Shown here piece after piece: positions 1 to 13,548 of a DNA stretch of 64,000 bases. The first letter of the stretch is position 1; each line of letters begins with the position of its first letter. Location: positions 71,792-135,791 of the forward strand of contig BLJB01000322.1 of the NCBI GenBank assembly GCA_013423325.1. The letters run 5' to 3'. This stretch comes from Usnea hakonensis. Lineage: Eukaryota; Ascomycota; Lecanoromycetes; Lecanorales; Parmeliaceae. The notes under the pieces are model-generated. The model was not told the origin of the DNA. It saw only the letters and a program-made list of their open reading frames with translations, and searched no databases. Both the position numbers and the translations under genes were made by a program.

Positions 1-3000
1 GTTCATAAAGTTGGGGTTTGCCTCAGATGATACTTTTGTTCCCGGCGGAGCCTGTAGTCGACGACCCCCCTTGACATAGTCGGTAAAGTCATACACCCGA
101 CCGTTCAAGGTCGCGATGGAGTACTGCTTCTTGGTTGCTAAGGTATTGACGTACTGAGGAGTGTAACCCACCTCACCCTTTTTGTATTGGGCTTGCAGAC
201 TCTTTTGCTGTTCGTACCACCAATCAGGGCGTGAGTCGTTTGTAAAGTATCTGAAATCGTGGTACTTTGAATTGGTGTCTGTGCTGCTGATTACATTCGC
301 GGAGCCTGATACATTCGTCGGAGCATAATTGAGCTGAACACTGGGATCGATGTTGTTGGGACACAGGGCAGAAACCTGTACTGGAAAAAGATCCGTAGCG
401 TCAATACCAGCGTACTTTTGCAGGGCCTTCTGTGGGACTATGGAAGGGTAATGGTTCGGCATAAAAGCCCCGAAATCGTAGACCACTCCTCTGATAGCAA
501 TGAAGGAACTCTCGCCATTCTTGCCATTGTGAGTCGAAAGCTCGTTCGCTGAATAGACGTTCTGTTTCGGGCAGATAAGCCTGGGGAAGACGATGATGAA
601 AAAGACGACGAAGCCGCAGCTGAACCAGATCATAAGGTTGATGGCAAATTTTTCGCGCCATGCCATCCGAATATCTTTCCGTTTCATTCGGCCAACCCAT
701 TTGATTAGAAAGTCTGGTATCCACCAGGTCAAGAGCCAGATCAGAGCAAGCCAGCGTTTTCGGCTTCCGGAAACGGGCACAACATCAACTTCCTCCATTT
801 TCTTCTTATTGCCTTTCTCGGCCATTTGTTCTCTTGTCTCTAGATTGCGGAACATGTCACCAGAATTAAAAGCAGAAGCACCTGCATCTGATCGACCATC
901 TATCTCTCGACCACCGAAATATGCTGCTTGCTTAGGCTCATCACCATATATGAAGGCACCCGGACTTGGCATATTCTGTTGCGAGGTCAGTAGATTGACT
1001 CGGGAGTCACCGAGGCCTCGATCCCGAGTCTCCATTGGCGTCAATGCCTCCTCCCCAACGTCACTAACGTTCGTGTCAAAAAAGCGTCCGCCGGTAAAGC
1101 CTTTTTCGCTGGACTTCGCAATGTTTGCCCAGCATCTTTCGCTGAGAAATACGCCCGTAGTGCCTACACGCGCCTCATTTCCAGGCCATCTCTTTTCGCT
1201 CAATGCGGCCTCCACCTTTTCCTTTTCGCTTCCCATCAAAGTATCGTGTGCTTCAACGAGACCGAGAAATTCGCCAAATGGTAGGAACAGACTGAAATCT
1301 GCGTTGCGCAATCGCTGACTGATCTCAGCTATCCCAAATGTCTGAATCTGGGTCCGAACGCATTTGCTATCGAATTGGTTGGCGATACGCCGGTCATTTG
1401 GCTTTAAGCAAAATATAAAATAGGAATTAGTATCTGTGGACGAGACAGACTTCGTTATGTTATCCAAAGACGACAAGAATTGACCGGAAGCACCCTGGTC
1501 GATGCCGCCTAGACGGTCGTTGCCATTGGGTCCTCCAATAGATCTCTTAGGACGGCCACCAGCTTGCCCATCAGTATCTTCGTTAGAGTGAGTAGCACTG
1601 GTGGTACGTGCAGTAAGCCTCCCTGGACGCTCGCCTCTTTTGCGGGCCATACTTGGCATTCGTAAAGGCTTCGAGCTGACTTGAGCTTGCATGATAGCAG
1701 TCTTCTCGCTCGGATGCATCACGGTGTGAAGTGCTTCCTGTCCAAACAACTCACGCACAAAATCGCTCTTTGTGGAGTTGATCAGATTCATGAGATCACC
1801 TGGAATTACTTCTCCATTCTCTTCGACCAGTCCGTTTATTGGATAATCAACTTCACCAGCAAAGTGTCTCACAGTGAAGGATGCGGCCGGATTCTGTGTA
1901 ACAAAATTGCTACCAGGCATCTTAGCAGTAGCACTTCCCACGGTGATTGCAGGATTCTTGTTCTCGAATCGCTTTCTGAGACTGTCCAAAAGCTGTAGAT
2001 CTGTTCTGCCACGCCGACTCTGGTCACTGAGTATACTGAGAAGTCCATTGCCGTGCTTAAGTAAACCGCGGACAGCATCGGTGTTGTCGAAGTAACTTGT
2101 TGCTGGTACGCTAATATCCTCGCTCTCCATCAGATCGGCCTTGCGCTCGAAGAAACTCTGCAGCGCGAGGTTGTATAGCGACTCCGCAGCAGCGTTGTTG
2201 AGCAATTGGTCCAGAACAGAACCTGTTGACGCAGACTGCGCAAAGCCTGGAAAATCGATGATCGATATAGTGTTCGCAACACTTTCTTCCAGGGCGCAAG
2301 TCTTCTGGTTTATTTGCTCAATGACATAGGCCACAAGTAGAGAGTATAGAGTTCTTGCTAGCTCGTCCGCGTTCTCTCGAGCACCTTTGGGATCAAGCAT
2401 GACTGTGACTCGTTCCCTATGGATGGTTTTCGTCTTGTAGCCGAGACTGGTCTCCAGATCCTGAATGCTCAATCCTAGGAATGCAGCGACTATGGCCAGA
2501 ACCTCCCTGTTTTTCACAGTAGTCACGGTTTCGCCGCCTTCGTGGGAATAACCGCCGCTATCGTCAGCAGCAGGTAGAGTGGATTGACTAGTCGAAAACT
2601 CCAGCTGCCCAATGTGGAGTATGCACGCAAGAATCTGACAGATTTCTGCTATATCAGCTCGGGGAAATTCGAGCTTTCTCAATGCTGTCTTGAAATGCTG
2701 AAAGCCTTCGGCATCATTGATCCCCACTTTGAGTTGTGTTGGATGTCCTAGATACCGCCATCTCTTGTGACCAATGGTCCCGGATGACCTATTGCCAGAG
2801 GAAATACCGCTTTCAGCCACTATGCCTGCGTTCTCGATACCAAGATGTGCCTTTTCTGCAGCGCTCGTTCCGGCCAGCAAGTAGTACAGCACGTGGAAGC
2901 TGCGCTCGCCAGTTGGGACCGAAGCAATCCTACTTCGTTCTAATCGGTGGTCCAACAGCTTCCCTCCGATGAGCGTAGGGTTCATAGTCGACGAGGCGTC

Positions 3001-3622
3001 ATATTGCAACTCGAAAAAAAGTCCGGCCTTTGATGCAGTTGGGGTAGTGAGCGACTTTGTGGTCGTGAGCGTATCGAATACGAAGGCCGCGAGAGAAAGC
3101 TTCGTGGACAGTGGTGTGGAGGAGAAGGATAGAATCGAAGAAAGAAGATGCGAGCGTATTGTAGTCTTGCCGGAGCCAGATTCGCCACTGGAAATTCAGG
3201 AAGCTTAGCAGCTGACCGATAGAAAGAACAGACAACCATGGACGACCTCGTCACTCACAGAAATACCATAGCTTGATTCTCGCCGCGCCCTCCCAACCTT
3301 GACCAAGCTCTTCCAGCCAGATCTTCAGCCTCGCCCATAGCACTTCCTTGATTGCCGCCATCTGGGCCCTTTGAAGAGGATGTGTAGGTGTTTAGGGAGA
3401 TGAGCGCTTGTGATGAAAGTCTTGAGACTGGGAGAGAGACATGAAAACTTTGGAGCTGGTTAGCCTTGTTGTAAGGAGCCAACCGACCAATTCAAATGAC
3501 TCGACATACCGACTGGCAAGATGTGCTGTCAAATGGGTATCTGACTGTAAATGGGTGGGTAGTGCAGGTAGAGAAGGTTGTGCGTGTGCAGGAGTCGTAC
3601 TGTTGAGCGAAGGAAGCGCCAT
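1..3622 (-). CDS. csmA: Class V chitin synthase with myosin motor-like domain (C-terminus beyond left edge)
   Basis: Polymerises UDP-GlcNAc into wall chitin; class V enzymes are delivered to hyphal tips with help of their myosin-like head. Exons (minus): 3510-3622, 3259-3447 and 3187 running off the window at 1; introns 3448-3509 and 3188-3258. About 1,163 residues are visible. The second intron ends one base before an intact Walker A motif, GESGSGKT at about residues 102-109, and motor-like sequence continues to about residue 800. Two membrane segments follow near residues 915-930 and 950-975, then a cytochrome b5-like segment from about 990. The glycosyltransferase domain and the DEK C-terminus lie outside the window. 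The frame is open throughout. Start ATG at 3622 fits the conserved N-terminus of the family. It is divergent from the class VII gene, which is the usual arrangement for this pair. Confidence 0.95.
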
Positions 3623-5275
3623 GATGGCGGCACTATCTGGGGGCCCTCCAGTCGAAAGAATTGAGGACTTGGTATGGCGTGCAGAATGGCTTTACACTTT
3701 CTAATGATGGACGTTGAATTGGTGAAACCCTAGGATAAAGGTGGAGTAATGGGTGGTAAGACGATGGGGTTCAGTAGCTCAGAGGTAGAGGCATTAACGA
3801 AGGTGTCTCAGGTGTCTTAGCGAAAGTGTATCGGGAGTGGATCTCAGCGAGAGGATGTAGACAGGTCAAAATATGTAAGAGGAAGGGAGAGGATGTAAAC
3901 GAAGGTGTTGAATACTGAAAGAAGATTGAAAAAAGCGACAAGCCTGTGTGATGGTAAGATGGACAGCGAATAGATAGTCGTACTTTTGAGAAAAACATAC
4001 AAGGTAGGGTCGCCAGGGGTCTCGAGCCTTAACGGAGATGCTACGGTATAATAATACTGTAAAGTACTCTAGCTGCGGACCCAATTTTTCAATTTAGAGC
4101 CTCGGCGGTACCTACTTTATCTAAATAGTAAATAAATAAATCCGTGTTACGAATCAAGTACGATGTCAGGACATGTGTCCATTGCCACCACATCTGTCCA
4201 CCCACTTTCCCCCTGCTACCTCGCGCTCTACTCCAAAACCCGCTTTCCAAAGATTAGGTATCATGTGTGCTTTCAAAAGTGTCACCGTTTCCTTATTCGA
4301 TGTCTTCATCCCATATTTACAAGTTTACATCTGGCAGCAGCCAAGTGAAGAATTTGGTGATTTGTTTACTTTTCTAGCTTACTGCGTAACTCGGCAGTAG
4401 GGGTAGTGCAGCACGCATAATGCAGGATCCAATAAGGTAAAGCTCGTATGGGTGCATACCGTGATACCGTAACTTAAGATACAGTGATACTACTCTACGT
4501 GCCTTAGTCCATGAGATTTGCGGGCGCTATATAAAATACTGTAGATCTCCCGTCTTTCTGCTGGACAATCTGAATCGCGTCATGAGAAGGCGGCCAAGTG
4601 CTGAGATGGAATATCATCTTGATTGTGATGCTGGAATTGCAATGTCAACCGATCAATAATTCTTCCCGTAGATGCATCTGCATCGTAAGGCTAGGAACCA
4701 TAGCTAGATTGAGAGTGTGTTTTGGGCAAAAGTGATGAATGGTTGAAGGATCAATACGAGATTTTTATTAGTGCATCCGGCGTTGCTATTTCTAGTACCT
4801 ACCTACCTACCTAGTGGCGACGGGCAGAGGCACCAAAACAGGGGTTGACTAGTGTGTGTACTAGTGTGTTTTCATGCTTCTCAATCACTAAACGACGATG
4901 ACCATCAACAATTGAGCGGCCAGCAGCCTTTCTTTTCCTTGCTGCATTACCAAGGAGGAGTCAATCACTCCTATGCCTACAGGGTAACACTCGCTCCTCT
5001 CTGATTTCTGTCACTCGCTTCATCTCTCGTTAGTAGCCTTTCACGCCTTGCTCATCCTTTCTGTCTCAAAAGGAGGACAGTGCTAGGTAGGTGTGCCTTT
5101 GAGATTGAAGAATCCAGACCTACTACCTCCAACCTCTTGAGCCCCTCCAGAACCCTGAACAGGCAGCGCAATTACAACATTGTTGGTAGACAACTGTACA
5201 TTCGTTCTGCTTGGTCGAACCTCGAATAAACGCCGCAGGGGCGTGCGTCGACGGAGCTGCTGGCTCACTTGCACG
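3623..5275. promoter_or_regulatory. Shared divergent upstream region of the class V and class VII chitin synthase genes
   Basis: This 1.65 kb gap separates the two divergent start codons and must hold both promoters and 5' leaders. I see no conserved coding sequence. It holds a short (ACCT)4 run at 4797-4812, an A/T-rich stretch around 4110-4145, and pyrimidine-rich leader-like sequence at about 4980-5070, just upstream of the class VII start. The head-to-head pairing is known from many filamentous ascomycetes; co-regulation here is inference. Confidence 0.6.
4797..4812. repeat. (ACCT)4 microsatellite
   Basis: Four perfect tandem ACCT units inside the divergent chitin synthase intergenic region, continuing into a CTAG. 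No function is claimed. Confidence 0.8.
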
Positions 5276-8200
5276 ATGTCCATGTCTAACAATCGCTTGT
5301 CGTCCTACACTGGGGCTTCAACCCCACCCGGAGTACGTTCGGCAGCCCAGCAGTCAACGCAGGTATCAACAACCACTTTGCTCAATGCACTACACACCAG
5401 CTACGCTTCGGGACGCCCCTATCGCCTCGACGCGAGCACCAGTCTGGTAGTGAACACCTGGCTCTCTGCAGCTCACCCAAATGTTGACGGCCAGCTGGGA
5501 GGTACAATAGACACGGATTTGGCACGGCAAGCATGGGAGCATGCTCGTCGACGAGCCGAAGATGGCTGTATCGTCTTAGCATCCTTGCACCATTCTACAC
5601 CCTCCATCCTTTCGCCCTTCATATCCGCCCTTCCCCTTGCAATACCGATGTCTCTCCATACCGCCCTCGCAGTCCTGAGGCCCTTTACTTACTGTGTGAC
5701 ACCCTATAATGCAGCCACTCCGAGGCATGCAGCACTTGCAGCTACATTCAGTCTTACGCTAGCTGGGAATATCAGCTCCGCATCCCTCTCACTTTCAAAC
5801 TCTGGACTGGACATCGCTAGGGGCCTTCTTGGTGTACCGCAAGAAGCAGGCTTTCGTGCATTCGACGTATTCTACTACCTCCTCACATCGGCATCAACTC
5901 CAGCGGAAAGAGAGTTTCTGAGCCTAAAGCATCCGTCGACCTATTCATTGTTGAACAGATCTGGGACATACGAACCACCAGCCTATTTGCCTACAGCTGA
6001 TGATGCGGCTTCCGCGGAAGATTTCCGGTCCTCGTTGAAGGCAATTGGAATAAAAGGGTCCGCTCACCGAAGTTTGATCTCCACGCTTGCCGGGCTTCTT
6101 AAACTTGGTGAAACCATGGGTCTTCTCATTGATCAAGAAGATCTGGAAGAAGTTTGCGAAGATGTCAGCGGTCTGCTTGGCCTCGAACCTGAGGTCCTCG
6201 TGCAGAGATGCAATACGGATGAGCGCGAAATCTTGATTTCAGGAATCTACGAGGCTTTAGTTGACTGGGTGCTGCTGAAAGCCAACAAGGCAATATCCGC
6301 AGATGTACAAAGAATGAGGGATGGAGACACGTCTAGTGAGAGCGGTAATGATAGAGTGGGCGTCCGGACACCGAGGACGGATGAGGACATCGGCGATACC
6401 GTCAACATCACTTTGGTAGAAATCCCAGGGCAAGACCTCGGCAAGGCCGTTGCGCTTCGCGGGGTTTTTGATGACAACCTGGGCATCAACGCGGAAATGA
6501 AACAAGATGGGATCGATGTGATATCGCCTGGCTCATCTGTTGTCAAAGACATGCAGAACGCCGTTTCAGACGTAGGTGCAGATCTTGGCCTCACCAGTGG
6601 GCCAGTCAGCAGGGATCGTGCTTTGGAGCGAGAACGCCAGGAAGAGGTATTGGAGAAAGTAGCAGCAGAAGCGGAAGTGGGCGGCTTTCTGCGGAACATA
6701 TTATACCCCGTCGACGCCCAAGGGGCCAGAGGTGATGCGAAAGCGCGATTGGACATTCCGGTCATACTCGACAGCAGCAGAATATGGTATCACTTGTCCT
6801 TGCACCCCACCGACGAATCGCTTGCGAGTCTAGGCACTCTGGCCTCTACAACTTCTGCCTGGTCAGCTGGCACGGTGTCAAAGCAGCTTCGAACTTGGAG
6901 ACTCCCAGAGTGGGCCAATTACCGCAACAAGAATTTGGATTTTACCGCCGATTTCGACATCGATGAGTTCTACACTCGATACTCTCGCCTTGGATGTCAG
7001 GAGGGTCGCGATGGAGTCGAGAGCTGGATCTTGGAACGTGGGTGGAGTAATGGCGAGGTTGTTGTAGGACACGAGCGCGTCTGGATTCGCGAAGGGCCAT
7101 GGTGGGAGGCCGAAACCATGCTCGATCTCAAACCTGCCGAATTATCCTCATATGGACAATCTCCCTTCGGTGTAATGAGTGGTGGCGGCATGGAAAGTAG
7201 GTATTCTGCGGTGACACCTGGTGCTAATGAGGGCGGGTTCTTTCCACCCATGGGTGAAGACGATGGAAGCCGAGATAATCTCTTGCAGCGGCAGCAGAGT
7301 GTAGCAGTCATACCTCAAGCTACTATCGGTGCAGCGAAGTCCGTTGCCCCAACAATGACCAGGACCGTCAATACAATGCCCGGTGATTACGGCTTGGGCG
7401 CTAAAGGGGACTACAAGAAAGGAGAAGTCACATACTATGACGATGAAATCGGAGAGTTCACTGGCGGTTTGGATCCTGAGCTGGCCGAGCCAAAGGCCAT
7501 CACTACCGAGCGCGTTGACAAATCTCGCCGGCTGTGGGTTGTGTTTGTCTGGGCTTTGACCTTCTGGATCCCTTCGTTTACGCTCCGATATATCGGCCGA
7601 ATGAAGCGACCTGACGTCCGATTTGCTTGGAGAGAAAAAGTTGTTCTGATGCTGCTGATCTTCTTACTCAATGCAACGGTTATCTTTTGGATTGTCGAAT
7701 TTGGCAATCTTCTGTGCCCCAACCTCCACAAAGTTTGGAATCAGAAAGAAGTCGGATATCACCAGGCTGAGAACGACTTCTGGGTCAGTATCCACGGCAA
7801 AGTTTACGACATAACGAAGTTTGCAAAGATCACACACGGAGACATTGAACCTCTTGCCACCCAGGCCATGATGCAGCCTTTTGCCGGATTAAATCTGGAC
7901 GAGTACTTCCCACCACCCTTATCAAAGGCTTGCAGCTACTTGGTCACCGATGAGGCCCCAAGATTGCTTGCAAACACTACAGTCCTGTATCCTCAGGGGA
8001 TTCATACATCTGGTCCACTTTATCAAACCAACAACAACACCAAGTTGCACAGTATCGACTGGTATAGCAACACATTTCTTCCCAAAATTCAAGAATACTA
8101 CAAGGGCGAACTCGTAACTACAAAGGGCTCTGTCAGCTCACAGGGTTCCAACCGCGACTGGGTTATCTTGAACGGAAAAATCTACGACCTCACAGATTAT

Positions 8201-10653
8201 TTCTATACCAAACAGACGGAAGGCAATATCGCCATGTATTCTTGGATTCCGGAAGCGGTATCCGACTTGATTCAACAGAATGCTGGTACCGACATCACAA
8301 GTCAGTGGAAAGCTAGTGATCCTGACTACGAGAAGACTTTGAATTGCATGGAAAATGCTTTCTATGAAGGGATACCAGATTTCAGAGACACTGCAAGGTG
8401 TCAGGTCAATAATTACCTTCTGCTTGCATTCACCATTATCCTCTGTGCCGTCATCCTCACTAAGTTCCTGTCTGCGCTGCAATTTGGTTCCCGACGCAGA
8501 CCAGTAGCCCAGGATAAGTTTGTGATTTGTCAGGTACCAGCTTATACGGAAGGCGAAGATCAGCTACGAAAAGGTCTTGATTCCTTGACCGCCCTCCAAT
8601 ACGACAACAAAAGGAAGCTGATATGTGTGATGTGTGATGGTATGATTGTGGGCGGCGGTAATGATAGGCCAACGCCAAAGATCGTACTTGATATTCTTGG
8701 CGTTGATCCCAAGATCGACCCTCCCGCGCTTCCCTTCAAAGCTGTTGGACAAGGCAATGAGCAACTCAATTACGGCAAAGTCTACTCTGGTTTGTACGAG
8801 TACGAAGGGAACGTTGTACCGTATATCGTGGTGGTGAAGGTTGGTAAAGAGTCGGAGCAGACAAAGTCAAAACCTGGAAATCGGGGGAAACGAGACTCAC
8901 AGATCTTACTTCTTAGCTTCCTCAATCGTGTCCACCATCGGTCACCTATGTCACCACTCGAGCTCGAAATGTTCCATCAGATCAACAACATTATTGGCGT
9001 GGATCCTGAACTGTACGAGTATCTCTTCATGGTTGATGCAGATACTAGCGTCAAAGAAGACTCACTGAATCGGCTTGTCGCAAGCTGCGCGAATGATGCG
9101 AAAATTGCAGGCATCTGTGGCGAAACAAGCTTGGAAAATGAGGAACGAAGTTGGTGGACCATGATACAAGTGTATGAGTACTACATCTCTCATCATCTGG
9201 CAAAAGCATTCGAGTCATTGTTCGGTTCCGTGACTTGTTTGCCTGGATGGTAAGTCTAGTGTCTCGTAGTGAAAGATCGCTCTGACTTTCTTCCAGTTTC
9301 TGCATGTACCGACTTCGAACAGCGGATAAAGGTCGGCCATTGATCATATCCGACAAAGTCATCAATGATTACAATACCTGCAATGTCGACACGCTGCACA
9401 AAAAGAATCTCTTATCCCTAGGAGAAGACAGGTATCTCACAACGATCATGACGAAACACTTTCCATCAATGTCTTTTAAATTCGTACCAGACGCTTACGC
9501 TAAAACAGCAGCTCCGGAGACATGGGGTGTACTCCTTTCCCAAAGACGGCGCTGGATCAACTCCACCATTCACAATTTGGCCGAACTGGTCTGGCTTAAA
9601 GATCTTTGTGGTTTTTGCTGCTTCAGTATGCGATTTGTGGTCTTCATCGACCTTTTCGGCACGATCATCCTGCCCGCTACATGCGGGTATTTGGGATATC
9701 TGATATACCGTGTCGCCAGCCACACCGGCCAATTTCCACTTATCTCGCTTATCATCATCGCATGTGTATATGGTCTTCAGGCGATCATTTTCATACTCAA
9801 ACGTCAGTGGCAGCATATAGGATGGATGATCATCTACCTCTTCGCTTTCCCTATCTACTCTTTCGTACTTCCGATATACTCATTCTGGAACCAAGACAAT
9901 TTTACCTGGGGTAATACTAGGATCGTCCTCGGCGAGAAGGGCAGCAAGCAGATTGTGGCCCTTGAAGACGAAGGATTCGATCCTCGAAGCGTACCACTCC
10001 AGAGATGGGATGATTACGCAGCGGCGAACAATCTACCAGGTCGTCGCGGAATGGCAGGTGCTATGGAGAAGAGCTATGAGGACGAATTCGCAGTCAATGG
10101 CTTCGAGATGGATGATATTCACTCCGTGTACTCGTCCGCTAAACCTGCTTCCACTATACTCACTGGCTTCCACAACGCACCGCCTGCATATATGCCACCA
10201 CAATCGCCCGCTGTTTTCGGGAATCCAAACAGACAATCCACCCATTCCTTCTCTCCTTACAAGGACCAACCTCAGTATTCACGGCCGCATTCAAGATTGC
10301 AATCAGTGACCGGGGCTAGCGATCATTATCAGGACCATCCATATCAGAGGATGAGCATGCCAAGCACGGACAATCTCATTGCCATGCAATCACCGCCTTT
10401 ACAGCAAAATCGAAGCCCGCTTGGATACGGGAGCAGGCCGGTCAGCACCGTCGACTTCCGGGGAACGTACAGCGGCCCGGACGACGGCGCGATTGTCGAA
10501 GCCGTGCGGAGTTGTCTTACAGAGGTGGACTTGGACAATGTGACAAAGAAACAAGTGCGCGCGTTGGTTGAGCAGCGACTGCAGACCGAATTGTCAGGGG
10601 AGAAGAGAGTGTTTTTGGATCAGCAGATTGATGCTGAGCTGGCTAACATGTAG
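5276..10653 (+). CDS. csmB: Class VII chitin synthase with degenerate myosin-like head
   Basis: Membrane chitin synthase for hyphal wall and septum integrity. Two exons, 5276-9249 and 9297-10653, joined at the conserved CLPG-CFCMYR junction, give 1,776 residues. The N-terminal head is motor-like but has no GESGSGKT P-loop, unlike the neighbouring class V enzyme. Membrane segments lie near residues 755-775, 795-815 and 1045-1068, with a cytochrome b5-like segment near 832. The catalytic region holds DAD (about 1250), GEDR (about 1366) and QRRRW (about 1406). A DEK-type C-terminal domain covers about 1720-1775. Start: the ATG at 5276 (MSMSNN) is the first in frame; the upstream open frame has no ATG. 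A second in-frame ATG two codons later is equally plausible. Confidence 0.96.
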
Positions 10654-10913
10654 ATACACACATTCATTCGTACGAAAAGCGGCATTTGAGCATTCGCTGG
10701 GGATCTGGGGATCGTGTTTATGAACTTGCATCAAGAAAGGAGCGGGTTTTGATAGCATAAGCTATTCGATTGGCGCTACGCTTGGAAAGGACATAATTTT
10801 TGTCGCAATATGATATTGTACAGATTCCGTGATGCTCGCAATGAATATTATGCATTGGGGACTGATGTTCACGACGCCAAATGCACCTTTTTGTCTATTC
10901 CCACTGCTTGCTT

Positions 10914-12252
10914 TCATCTGCCGGCTCGTTTCTCATCCTCAATCTGCCTACTCAAATCATTCAGCACTCCCTCTCTTATCTTCCAATGTGCTTCTAATCC
11001 ATCCACCATCTCCCTAACCCCTTTAATTTCATTCTCCACCCCTTTCAAAGCTTCCCCAGCCTTACTTTTACCCTCACCCCTTTCCAATTCACGGATCTCC
11101 TTCCGCTTATAATCCAACAACATCTCCAACTCTCTTTTCACAAGCGCCGGCTTACTCTCCTCTTCCCTTTTCCGCCCGCTCTTGCCTTTCGTTCTCGATT
11201 CGATCGTGTCGATCTTCGTTTCCAGGTCTTGAAGCTGCCTCTTAAGTCTCACCTCTTCCCAATCCTCAGTCGTGCGTGTACTTCCGAAATCAGTGCCAGA
11301 GGGCTGGTAGCTGCTCTTACCGCCTACACCCAGCCGGCTGAGGTACGTATCCCCAAATTTGGCCTTGCGCCCTGTACTGGTACCCTCGTCTTCATAGCCC
11401 CAGCGCTGAGCAGGCGATCTCGATTTCACGCTTTTGTTCTCCAGGTTGTAGTCAATCTGGCCTTGCTCGAATGTGGCGCGAAGCGAGGCAGGGACAGAGC
11501 GCGGGATGCGATAACCTTCGTGTCTATTGTTCAGTATGTGTAAGAAAGCTAGTGCCGCATGCTTCCCTATCGCTGTTTCCGAGGCTGGATTTACTAAATT
11601 CCACGCAGAGCGGAGGTCTGTGTCTGGAACATCTAGTGACGTGTAGAGGGGTTCGAGTGATTGGAATGTGAGTGTACCGTGTGGACCTTTGTTCGCTGTG
11701 TAAATCGAATCATACTTCGACTTGTCGCTGGGTGACATGTACCAATCGAAGCCGTCTTTTAGGCGCGGGGCGTCATCGTCATCATCCGAGGGTGAGATGG
11801 GGGAGAATGCGGCTTGGGTACCAGAGAGAGCACGATTTGCTTGGACGAGATGGACTTTAGATTCGGGGACGAGCCAGTCAGGGAGTGAGGAGGGAACATC
11901 TGCGTATTCCTGAGCGGAAAGGGTCAGTATGGGCGTTTCTTTCGGCCGCTTTCTGTAGAATATGTAGAACAACGCAACTTCCGCAGGTCACCAGCGCAGG
12001 AGATAGACATACGCCATTCACAAGATCAAAGATGATCCGCATGGCCACGCAGAACTCCTCAAAATCGAGGTTGCCATCATTATCGACGTCTGCGAGATCC
12101 CAGACTCTCGCGAGTTGATCCTCGCGGAGCTGGCTGTTCTTGAGGACGGAAGCTGCCTGATCTCCGCTCAAGTGTGTTCCACCATTGGCTAGAGGAGAGA
12201 ATATTTCCCAGTACTTCTCTACCTCTGCCTGTTCTATTCGCTTGTTTGACAT
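10914..12252 (-). CDS. end3: END3-like EH-domain endocytosis/actin regulator
   Basis: Subunit of the Pan1-Sla1-End3 type complex that couples endocytic coat to actin patches; the Aspergillus counterpart is SagA. Exons 12013-12252 and 10914-11909 (intron 11910-12012, 103 bp) encode 411 residues, the usual family length. Exon 1 is an EH domain with an EF-hand loop at about residues 55-67 (DVDNDGNLDFEE). A second EH-like region, with the motif FDWYMSP, follows after the intron. The C-terminal third is charged and predicted coiled coil (heptad-like K/E-rich sequence from about residue 300). The ATG at 12252 gives the typical short start into the EH helix. The 3' end faces the class VII chitin synthase, 260 bp away. 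Confidence 0.93.
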
Positions 12253-13548
12253 TGTTTGACATTGATTTGACAAGGATGGCACACTTGTGATTTTGGAGAT
12301 GCCGCGGCAAGCGGCAATCGCGGCTCTTTCCGGACCGAAATGACAGACTTTGGACAGACCAACGACACAAATAATTCTGTTTAGCTCATCAAATCGAATA
12401 AGTCTGAGCACTGACCACTTCATGGATGGGAATAGATGCACCCTTCAGCGCCTTCCCACATCCGATCAACTTCGAAAAGTGGAGTTGATGGCGAGAAAAG
12501 ATGGTGGACAGTGCCGTGCCTGCGTGGTGGTGGTTTTGGACAGAGTAGGCACAAGGCTTTAGCAGAGTCAGTCCAGAGAGAGAACACGCCCTGGCCTCTT
12601 CATTCTTTTGAGCCCACTATGAAGGAGAATGAACATCTGCGGGAGCCTCTCGAGCTCTCACTCATGTCTCTAGCCTTGCGTTCGCGTGTATGCCAGATGG
12701 ATTCAGAAATACATTTCCGGCCGTCGAAATAAACAGTCCATGTATCAAGTGCAAAGAGCTGTGGAGGCTCTGTCTTTTCTTCCTATGGTTGGCTTGAGTA
12801 CTATTGAGTTGCGCTTGCCCACGCTTCCACTGATGCAGACAGCTGTCATCGGTTCGCGGTATCTCTGTATAGAACGTAAGTGCTCGTTTTGGAGTCCTTG
12901 GACTTTTTCCTGTATGTTCTCGAATAACCCCATAATTGTATGTGGGCATTCAACTTTGCCCAAGCGCTCTTTTGATTATAATCTGGGCGACGATATCTCC
13001 TAGGTTGAGGCTGCACTCACCGTTTTTGAAATCCAACACTTCCTTTTCCTCTTCTTTGTTAGTACTAGCGAGTCGCTTTTCGGCGAATTTGTGGCCATTC
13101 ATCGCAGAATCAGACCAACCTCTTAATCGTAGGAGGGCGTATAAGTTCTTATGATGAAGCGAGGCTTTAGCTTGGAAAGGCTTAAGTTCAGCTAAGTTTT
13201 TTTTGGAAAGGAGTAAGTTGTCCGTTGTGTTATTACTATGCGTTCACGGAAACTAAAGAAAGATGTCTAAGCCTCTCGACACCTATTTGGTGCACCCGAA
13301 ACCTGGCCTTAAAGAAAACTTGACTCGACTATGCAAAGCGACTGACTGATACACGGCCTTATTACTTACTATTTGGCCCACTCAAATTCGCACTGTTTTA
13401 TGGACTGTTCATCCTAGACACAAGCTTGAGTCGCTTAATTCCATTCGCTGTCATTCATCCCGAACAGTTTGCATCCGGCAGACTATCAGTGACGGGTCTC
13501 ATCTGCACATTCTCCATTCTCGGTACCAACTCACGAAGCACTCAAACG
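12253..13548. other. Intergenic stretch with no supported gene
   Basis: It holds the END3 promoter and the upstream sequence of the small coiled-coil gene. Only short, mutually overlapping open frames of less than about 105 codons occur, without recognisable motifs or splice-supported extensions. I see no RNA gene here. Confidence 0.5.

Noticed and set aside
593..1318. 241-codon plus-strand frame
   Set aside because: It lies antisense to the clearly conserved motor region of the class V chitin synthase and has no domain.
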